A stretch of DNA of 23,832 bases from Chara braunii. Taxonomy: Eukaryota; Streptophyta; Charophyceae; Charales; Characeae. Location: NCBI GenBank assembly GCA_003427395.1, contig BFEA01000054.1:941659-965490 (forward strand). Reading direction: 5' to 3'. Below, in pieces: positions 17,640 through 23,832 of this stretch. A program made the position numbers and the translations under genes. The notes under the pieces are model-generated. The model worked only from the letters and a program-made list of their open reading frames with translations. It had not been told where the DNA came from and searched no databases. Every line of letters starts with the position of its first letter. The first letter of the stretch is position 1.

Positions 17640-17745
17640 CACCAAGCATGCCCAGGCACGCACGTGAGGCCATTGGAATTGAACTTACGACCTCCTGAGT
17701 CCTGAATGCATCTGAGGTGGCAAGTAGTGACAATTTCTCCCTCTT
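17640..17745 (-). mobile_element. Possible tRNA-like (SINE) sequence
   Basis: The minus strand has 'AAGTTCAATTCC', an excellent pol III B-box, preceded by 'CAGGACTCAGGAGGTCGT', which resembles an anticodon arm. The A-box is unclear. It is a different family from the three copies at 8411-12540. Confidence 0.35.
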
Positions 17746-18930
17746 CTCAAATCCTGAAACAGAAGGTTCTAGACTAAGTGAGCTGTGGAAGTGGCGAAGT
17801 ACAGAGGGTCATCTTTGCTGGAATCCATGCGTCCTGATTTGTCTCTGTATCCGGGTCGAAACCTCGTTGCTATGCGGTATGCGTTCTATTTGGGACCTAG
17901 GGGCTTTGCTTTTGGGGAGGCACGGGTCGGCTGCTCTCCTCTGATGTTCCGGACTACGGAGTGCAAAAAGCCGAAGGGGAGTGAACGTAGGCATACCGGT
18001 TGACTTGGATGGGAGCTCAGGACTCAGGATTCGGCTTCCCCTGTGGGTTGGGAATTGGAAAATTGGTGTGGAATCGAGGTGGGAGAAGGCGGGAAGGTTT
18101 AAAGACGCGGGAGAGGAGGCAGGATAGGGAGGCGGACATCGAGTCTCGTAAGACAATCGAGCGGAGGGTTTGCGAGTGAGGGCACGCGGAGGCGCGAGCG
18201 GGCTCTCTTCAAACCTCAACGAGTTTCGTTTGTCGGCGGCGGCGGCGTACGCAGTTTGGCTGTGTTTGGTAGGTTGTTGGGAGTGAGAAGTCGCGGGTCG
18301 CCGGGTCCTGTCTCGGAGGGTTCAGGAATCAGGACTATCAATCGGACGGTGAAGCGAGAAAACAAACGAGAGAGGTGGAGGAGGGGCGGCGGTCTTTTGA
18401 AGGTTTGGCGGGTGTGTGCTAAACAGGAGGGTCAATCGGCGGAGTTGACTAAAGTTAAAAGGGAGTGCCCAAAAACTTGCTCTCATTGGTTGAAGGGCAG
18501 CAACGGGTTGAAGGGCATCAACGGTTGTAAACATCAGATTCTGAAAGTGCTAGAGCGGGCTACACTTTTCTAGACTTGTTAGTTACGGTAATTTTTCTAC
18601 TGGTTTGTACCACATGGCTGTCCCCGGATGAGGAGAAGGCAGCTTTAAAATACGAGAAAAAGAAAAAGAATTGCATTTCTTTCGGAACAAAACTTAGTCA
18701 AATGTTTTGTACTTGCTGTGGTCACTCACGCCCTGCGCAGTATAGCGAACTGGGAGAAGACACAGAGGCACATAATGTTGTTGGGCATCTAAAACACGGA
18801 AGCGGTTGTAAGCAGAAGTGGGAGGGCGGTGGTATCATTGGAAACGCGTAGGTGGTTGTATTGACACGTGGCGGTAATCCTGACTTCTGCCTAATCATTG
18901 GTGTCTCTAGAACGGTCCCATTACTTGGGC
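17746..18930. other. Unassigned, GC-richer region upstream of the gene
   Basis: It includes a (CGG)n run at about 18234-18247 and purine-rich stretches. A 136-codon minus-strand frame (17809-18219) matches no family I know. The composition could fit a promoter or untranslated exon, but I cannot support either. Confidence 0.35.
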
Positions 18931-19037
18931 GGTTCTTTGCTCGCTACGCTCATTCAGCTGCTGGCCGGTTCTTTGCTTGCTATGCTCATTTAGCTGGCGG
19001 TAATCTGGTTCTTTGCTTGCTCTGCTCCTGCAGCTCA
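18931..19037. repeat. Three imperfect 36-40-bp tandem units
   Basis: Units start with GGTTCTTTGC at 18931, 18967 and 19007, each followed by a GCT-rich stretch and CAGCT/TAGCT. Confidence 0.85.
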
Positions 19038-19195
19038 CACGCAGCATGTGCGAGATGAGTACTGCTTAAAAGCAGTGCACGCGAAGCGAATGACCGCACA
19101 TTCTTTGTTGCGCGTGCCGTAATAGTGGGAGTCACTGAATCAGACATGAAGGTATGAGCGTTGTGTGATTTAAGTCGCAGGTTCTGTTACTTCTG

Positions 19196-19628
19196 TACAC
19201 TCGTCTCATGAAATAATATGTGCTGATGGTCCATGGTCGGCTAGTAGATAGTGTGAGAGGTTGCCGAATTAGGTCTGCTTTGTGAGAAAGCCTCCGCCCG
19301 GGGCTCTCTGACAACACTTGAAAGGAGCATTGCATAGCTGGAGAATGTCGGGGGGAGTGCGGTTCCAGTTGTCGTAAACGGGGGCATATAGCGAGAGCAG
19401 CGCTGCATACACTGGTCTCATGAAATTTGATAAGCTGATGGTGCAGGGTCGGGCAGTAGATAGTATGAGAGATTGCCGGATTGGGTCAGACTCTGCTTTG
19501 TGAGAAAGCGTACCTCTGGTGTTCTTCTGACAACACCTAGTAAAGGATCATTGCGGAGCTGGAGATTGTCGGGAGGAGTGCGCTTCCAGTTGACGTCAAC
19601 AAGGGCGATATCGAGAGGGGAGCGCTGC
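19196..19628. repeat. Imperfect ~212-bp tandem duplication upstream of the gene
   Basis: Unit 1 (19196-19407) and unit 2 (19408-19628) both start TACACT(C/G)GTCTCATGAAAT. They share 'CTGATGGT', 'TAGTAGATAGT/CAGTAGATAGT', 'CTGCTTTGTGAGAAAGC', 'CTGACAACACTT/CACCTA', 'GTCGGG' and 'AGCGCTGCATAC'. Small indels separate the units. Confidence 0.9.
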
Positions 19629-20367
19629 ATACCGCCCGGTACAGGAGAGAGTTGGCAGGAGTGTGCTGTCTTGCCGAAGCGCGTCCGACTTGAACGAGAG
19701 GCAGGAGTGTGCTTGAGGCCGACTAGGCACAGCATCCGAGTCGAGGGTCAACCGACCGATCTCTCGTTTGCTGGGTCGGTGTCGCTGGCGGTCGTCCGCG
19801 GATTTTCCTGGCGGTACTTGAGTGTGACACGGTGTAGTTGTTGTTGGTGGCCACCATTTGTTTTGCTTTGGCTGCTTCACCGACACGGGGATCACATAGG
19901 TACGTGCTGTTGCGGGCGGAATCAGGCGGATAACTCTTCTTCCTTTCTGTCTTGCTACCATCCGGCCGGCTTTGCGACCACCGGCCTTCTCCTGCTGCTT
20001 TCTGCGTCCCCGTAGTTACATTGAACATCTGACTCCGACGTCTGTGGCGATTGCATCGGCGGCGGGCTTCGATCTGTTGTCTTTGCTGCGGAAGGTTGTG
20101 CAGGTGAAGTGTCAAGGCAGCTCGGTGGTGGCGTCGGGACACGTATCCGCTTACTCCGAGGTTGGGGGACGGCTGCTGTCGCCGATCTGTGCGGCACTTT
20201 CTCGGCAGCTCGGATCTGTCTCCCAGTGTGGCCGTCGCTTGAGCCTTCTTCGATCGAGATCGCTGCCGCGGTTGCAGTTGGAACAACGCTCGAGAGGGAG
20301 GGAGTCACGGGCCAAGGCGGACCTTCATCGGCTTCGGTTCGATTGTGGACATCGACGACTTTTCCCG
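19629..20367 (+). promoter_or_regulatory. Upstream / 5' leader region of the raffinose synthase-like gene, possible leader intron
   Basis: The coding frame stays open upstream to a TAG at 19897-19899 but has no ATG before 20368. A donor-like ATAG|GTACGT at 19900 and a pyrimidine-rich stretch ending CCCCGTAG at 20008-20015 would define a 116-base leader intron. No TATA box or start site could be assigned. The assignment as leader is inference. Confidence 0.4.
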
Positions 20368-23300
20368 ATGGCAGCCGTGGTCAACGGCTGTTCAGAAGCA
20401 CCAATGCGTCCAGATTCGACATCGAGTTCAGAGTCAAAGTCAAATAATAATTATTTGACGTTCTCAACGGGTGAAAGGGGTGGGGAGATGGAGGATGAGG
20501 TCACTGGTTTGAGGAGGAGAGAAGACCCGTTGTCTATCGAGATTGCCGATGCGAAGCTGACTGTGGGAGGAAAGACTATTCTCACAGGCGTACCTGGTAA
20601 TATCGTCCTCTCTCCGAATTCAACGATGTCGGGGATCACAAGTGCGTTTCTAGGCGCGCGATTCGATCGTTCTGACAGCCGCCACGTGGCGCCATTGGGC
20701 ATTCTGCGTGGTCTCAGGTTTCTGAGCTTGTATCGATTCAAGCTATGGTGGGCGGCCCCGCACATGGGCTCCGAGGGGAGGGACGTGCCGGTGGAAACCG
20801 TGTTTCTGCTGCTTGAGGGGCCGGAGATCGAAGGACAGGAGGAAAGGAAGGAGGAGGAGCAGGAGGAGGAGGAGGCTACTAACGAGCGCGGTGTCACAGT
20901 AAGTGACACCACGGTAAGTGACAACGGCTGCGGAGATGTTGGCGGTCACCTCTATGGCAACAGCGGTGGTATCGTTTCCGAGCTGCCGTGTTCCGCCGGT
21001 CCTGAAGCGCTTTCTGTTCCAGGAACACCGCCTTGTGGGCCAGTATCAGCTGCAGCTGCAGCTTGTCGTGATATCACCCACGACGGTGTCGGAAGCAAGG
21101 AGAGTGGTACCGAGCTGCCGTGTTCAGCAGGTCCTGGAGCGCATTCTGTTCCAGGGACACCGCCTTGTGGTCCAGGACCAGCTGCAGATCGCGATGGTAC
21201 TCTCGACGACGACGCCGTGAGAAGCAAGGAGAGGGTGCATGTCTTGCTTTTGCCCATTTTGGAGGGTGCGTTTCGCGCCTGCCTAAATGGGAATGAGAGA
21301 GATGAAGTCGAGATTTGCTTGGAGAGCGGCGATCCATCTGTGGAAGGGGATCGGTTCGATGCCGCCGTCTGCATAGCATGTGGGCGCAACCCTTTCGAGC
21401 TGATCACAGAAGCCGTCAAAGCCGTAGAAGTTCATTCGGAGTGGAGTTTCTTAAGGAGAGAGAGAAAGCAGTCGCCCGGGTCGCTAGACTATTTTGGATG
21501 GTGCACTTGGGATGCGTTATACCTCAAGGTCGATGTCGAGGGAATTAGAGAGGGACTCTCATCGCTCGCGAAAGGGGGAACGCCAGCGCGGTTCTTACTA
21601 ATCGATGACGGGTGGCACTGTGCACGTGAGGCGAAGGAACAAGACGAGCTGGCTTTGAGAGCGTGGCTGGCAAAAGCGAATGTCGGCGATCAGCACTTGC
21701 GGAGATTGGTGAGTATACGTTGTTCAAGCAGTTTTCTAAGTCGCAGTGTATCTGACGGGGAAAGTGTTAGGGAAGAGGAGGAGTTGAAGCGGGGGGGAGT
21801 CCAAGTCCAAGAAAACGAGAAGTGTCAGAGGCAAAAAGACTTGAATCACAGCGAGGAGAGGAGGATGGGGGGCCTGGGGGCAGAGGACGGAAACGAGGAG
21901 GAGTGTGAGAAGGAAGTGTTAGAGTCAGCGGTGAAGAAGTTGGACAACAGCTTCGGTGATTGCATACGGAGAATCAAGGAGGATTTCAACGTGAAGTACG
22001 TGTATGCTTGGCAGAGCATTATCGGATATTGGGGAGGGGTGTGTCCGGACTCACCAGAGATGGCAAAATTCATGCCTTCTCTGAGGTACCCTGTTCTTTC
22101 TCCGGGGGTGTTGCATAATCAACCAGACCTAGCAGTCGATAGGCTGGCCAGAAACGGACTTGGTCTCATTCCTCCCACTAAGGCTTTCGAGTTCTTCAAC
22201 GAGCTTCATTCGTATTTGTCGGCATCAGGAGTGGATGGCGTGAAAGTCGACGTCACTAATATTCTAGAGACCCTGGGACGCGGATATGGAGGAAGAGTCA
22301 AGCTGACGAGAGCTTACCACAAAGCATTGGATGAATCGGTGCGGAAGAATTTCCCGGACAACGGTTGTATCGTATCGATGGCCCACAGCACGGACGGCAT
22401 GTACACGTGGAAAAGCACCGCAGTAGTGAGAGCATCTGACGATTTCTGGCCCGAGGATCCAGCTGCGCACTCATTACACGTGTCGTGTGTCGCCTACAAC
22501 ACGCTCTTCTTCGGCGAGTTCATGTATCCGGACTGGGACATGTTTCAGACCGATCACCCAACGGCGGTGTTCCACGCAGCTTGTAGAGCGCTGGGTGGTT
22601 GTCCTGTGTACGTCAGCGATAAGATTGGGAGGCACGATTTCTCCGTCCTCCGCAGTTTGGTACTGCCAGATGGTCGCATCTTAAGAGCGAGGCTTCCTGG
22701 CCGTCCGACTCGAGATTGCTTGTTTGACGATCCAACGAGGGACGGCCGATCGTTGCTGAAGATCTGGAACATCAACGCTGCCGGCGGCGTTGTCGGCGCG
22801 TTTAATTGCCAGGGCTCACGCTGGTGCAAGGACAGTCTGAAATACGTATTTCGAGAGGACGTGGGTCACGTGGCTCCTTCTTCCCGTGTATCGGGGCGTA
22901 TCAGCGCGGCTGACGTCGACTGCCTTCACACTATTGTTAACGACTTGTCCTGGAAAGGCGACACTGCCGTCTATTCGTATCGCCAGGGGACGCTGGCTGT
23001 GCTTCCTCGAGGGAAGAGTATTGCAGTCAGCTTGGAGAGACAGGACTTCGACATCTTTACCATTGCGCCTGTCCGATGGCTCCCTGTGCCTGCGCAGCGG
23101 GCCAATCAGGAGGACTCCGAAGCTGACAGGCGGCTCTCTGTGCCTGCGCAGCGGGCCAATCAGGAGGATTGCGAAGCTGACGTGGTGGTGGAGTATCTCC
23201 AGTTCGCGCCTGTTGGATTAGTGGATATGTTTAACTCTGGCGGAGCGATTCTATTTATACGCTATGAATCGTCCATCGATTCGAGACTGGACGACAGCGA

Positions 23301-23718
23301 TGGCGATCATAGCAAGGAGGGTGGTAGTAATCAACGCGAGGGAGGAGGACGTAAGGTGGGGGGGGGAGGAAGTGCAAGCGGTGAAAGCCGGGCGAGCGAT
23401 TCTGCTGCAGCAGTAGCGGGGAATCAGATTGACAACGGTAATTGGGGGATTGACGACCCGAGTCCTCTCTTGCCGCGAGCACCATCAGCAGCTGCAGCAG
23501 ATCGTCGAGCAGTTGAAGTTGGTTGCTCTGCGACCGTGACAATGGCTGTACGGGGTTATGGGCGCTTTGTCGCCTTTTCTTCTCGCAAACCCACAGCTTG
23601 CTTCATCGATACGTTTCCCATTCCATTTTCATTCTCAGCGGAGGACGGCCGTTTGTCTGTCCAACTGAGTAAACCTCACAGCGGTCACGTTTGGACGTTG
23701 AAGATTAGCTATTTCTGA
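20368..23718 (+). CDS. Raffinose synthase / SIP1-type alkaline alpha-galactosidase family protein (1116 aa)
   Basis: Plant raffinose synthases move galactose from galactinol to sucrose; close SIP1 relatives hydrolyse alpha-galactosides, and sequence alone does not separate them here. Family motifs in order: 'KLTVGGKTILTGVP' (from ~62), 'FRFKLWW'-like segment 'YRFKLWWAAPHMG' (~127), 'LPILEGAFR' (~293), FGWCTWD (376-382), IDDGW (412-416), GYWGGVCP (553-560), VKVDV (Asp628, likely nucleophile), RASDDFW (Asp691, likely acid/base), PDWDMF (721-726), LPGRPTRD (776-783) and 'NCQGSRW' (~818). The family is usually about 750-850 residues; this one is longer because of insertions at about 152-289 (Glu-rich plus a 44-residue duplication), 455-515 (Glu/Lys-rich) and 968-1048 (Gly/Ser/Ala-rich), and an 18-residue duplication at 905-940. 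The start is the first in-frame ATG (GATGG context); Met37 and a Met near 41-42 codons later (20488) are alternatives. There is no signal peptide. The frame has no intron, unlike land-plant homologues. The uninterrupted core suggests a functional gene. Confidence 0.93.
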   Translation: MAAVVNGCSEAPMRPDSTSSSESKSNNNYLTFSTGERGGEMEDEVTGLRRREDPLSIEIADAKLTVGGKTILTGVPGNIVLSPNSTMSGITSAFLGARFDRSDSRHVAPLGILRGLRFLSLYRFKLWWAAPHMGSEGRDVPVETVFLLLEGPEIEGQEERKEEEQEEEEATNERGVTVSDTTVSDNGCGDVGGHLYGNSGGIVSELPCSAGPEALSVPGTPPCGPVSAAAAACRDITHDGVGSKESGTELPCSAGPGAHSVPGTPPCGPGPAADRDGTLDDDAVRSKERVHVLLLPILEGAFRACLNGNERDEVEICLESGDPSVEGDRFDAAVCIACGRNPFELITEAVKAVEVHSEWSFLRRERKQSPGSLDYFGWCTWDALYLKVDVEGIREGLSSLAKGGTPARFLLIDDGWHCAREAKEQDELALRAWLAKANVGDQHLRRLVSIRCSSSFLSRSVSDGESVREEEELKRGGVQVQENEKCQRQKDLNHSEERRMGGLGAEDGNEEECEKEVLESAVKKLDNSFGDCIRRIKEDFNVKYVYAWQSIIGYWGGVCPDSPEMAKFMPSLRYPVLSPGVLHNQPDLAVDRLARNGLGLIPPTKAFEFFNELHSYLSASGVDGVKVDVTNILETLGRGYGGRVKLTRAYHKALDESVRKNFPDNGCIVSMAHSTDGMYTWKSTAVVRASDDFWPEDPAAHSLHVSCVAYNTLFFGEFMYPDWDMFQTDHPTAVFHAACRALGGCPVYVSDKIGRHDFSVLRSLVLPDGRILRARLPGRPTRDCLFDDPTRDGRSLLKIWNINAAGGVVGAFNCQGSRWCKDSLKYVFREDVGHVAPSSRVSGRISAADVDCLHTIVNDLSWKGDTAVYSYRQGTLAVLPRGKSIAVSLERQDFDIFTIAPVRWLPVPAQRANQEDSEADRRLSVPAQRANQEDCEADVVVEYLQFAPVGLVDMFNSGGAILFIRYESSIDSRLDDSDGDHSKEGGSNQREGGGRKVGGGGSASGESRASDSAAAVAGNQIDNGNWGIDDPSPLLPRAPSAAAADRRAVEVGCSATVTMAVRGYGRFVAFSSRKPTACFIDTFPIPFSFSAEDGRLSVQLSKPHSGHVWTLKISYF
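20980..21234 (+). repeat. 132-bp in-frame tandem duplication inside the coding sequence
   Basis: Units start at 20980 and 21112, each encoding ELPCSAGP then 'SVPGTPPCGP'. The 44-residue period preserves the frame. It lies in a loop insertion between the LWW segment and the 'LPILEGAF' segment. Confidence 0.92.
23080..23187 (+). repeat. 54-bp in-frame tandem duplication inside the coding sequence
   Basis: Units at 23080-23133 and 23134-23187 encode 'VPAQRANQEDSEAD' and 'VPAQRANQEDCEAD'. Nearly identical DNA indicates a recent event. Confidence 0.95.
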
Positions 23719-23832
23719 GTCAGATCGAGTGTCAGAACCATCCGTCCGTCCGTCCGTCCGTCATTCCATCACGCATCCACGCTTTGACGGTCAAGGACCC
23801 AAGGTAAGTGATTGTTGAATCTTGAATGTCGG
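23719..23832 (+). other. 3' flank with (TCCG)n and a splice-donor-like site
   Basis: A (TCCG)5 tract spans 23741-23762. AAG|GTAAGTG at 23801-23808 is a strong donor match after the stop codon, so the 3' untranslated region may contain an intron. No polyadenylation signal is reached before the window ends. Confidence 0.4.

Noticed and set aside
17809-18219. 136-codon minus-strand frame
   Set aside because: No family resemblance, proline/arginine/serine-rich chance composition in GC-rich DNA, and no supporting signals.
19473-20015. 180-codon plus-strand frame
   Set aside because: Non-ATG start, covers part of the tandem duplication and the gene's leader, and shows no similarity to known proteins.
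19972-20367. N-terminal 132-codon extension of the raffinose synthase-like frame
   Set aside because: It starts at TTG, contains no ATG, has no similarity to the family and includes a plausible 3' splice site. The first in-frame ATG is at 20368.

Overview
This is a eukaryotic nuclear window, most likely from a streptophyte green alga or land plant. A charophyte such as Chara is my best guess, by inference only. The reasons are a plant-type raffinose synthase/SIP1 gene at the right end, a probable plastid ndhB fragment embedded in nuclear repeats, a tRNA-Asp-primed LTR, and very dense microsatellite and transposon content with almost no other coding sequence.

Layout. 1-2055: a dispersed retroelement-like repeat (copy A), CA/TA microsatellites, a 44-bp stub of a TA-tailed retroelement, and a hAT-like non-autonomous transposon inserted in a (TA)n tract. 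2688-4300: an LTR-like boundary on the minus strand, next to a roughly 120-bp tandem array of alternating A/B units, then seven stem-loops with a nearly invariant loop and covarying stems. 4300-7250: CAG/CAA-rich and pyrimidine-rich non-genic DNA. 7249-8173: a 917-bp element with 24-bp terminal inverted repeats and a GCAT target duplication. 8400-12540: three diverged tRNA-derived SINE-like copies, four copies of a small hairpin motif, and a minus-strand LTR with tRNA-Asp primer-binding site (9369-10222). 12541-13153: a probable plastid ndhB fragment between ~155-bp direct repeats. 13461-13729: a (TTGA)n-(CA)n-(TCAA)n composite microsatellite. 14015-14283: two tandem minus-strand copies of the TA-tailed element, one carrying a hammerhead-ribozyme-like motif. 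14281-14815: a second copy of the hAT body without intact ends. 14816-16350: a minus-strand LTR with polypurine tract and repeat copy C. 16350-19630: mostly unassigned, GC-richer near the gene, with two tandem duplications.

The only confident protein gene is at 20368-23718 (+). It is an uninterrupted 1116-codon member of the raffinose synthase/alkaline alpha-galactosidase (GH36-like) family, with catalytic-core motifs intact and three low-complexity insertions. Its transcript may have small introns in the 5' leader and after the stop codon.

The two signals most deserving a second look are the covarying stem-loop array at 3568-4292 and the hammerhead-like motif at the 5' side of a TA-tailed retroelement at 14052-14283.
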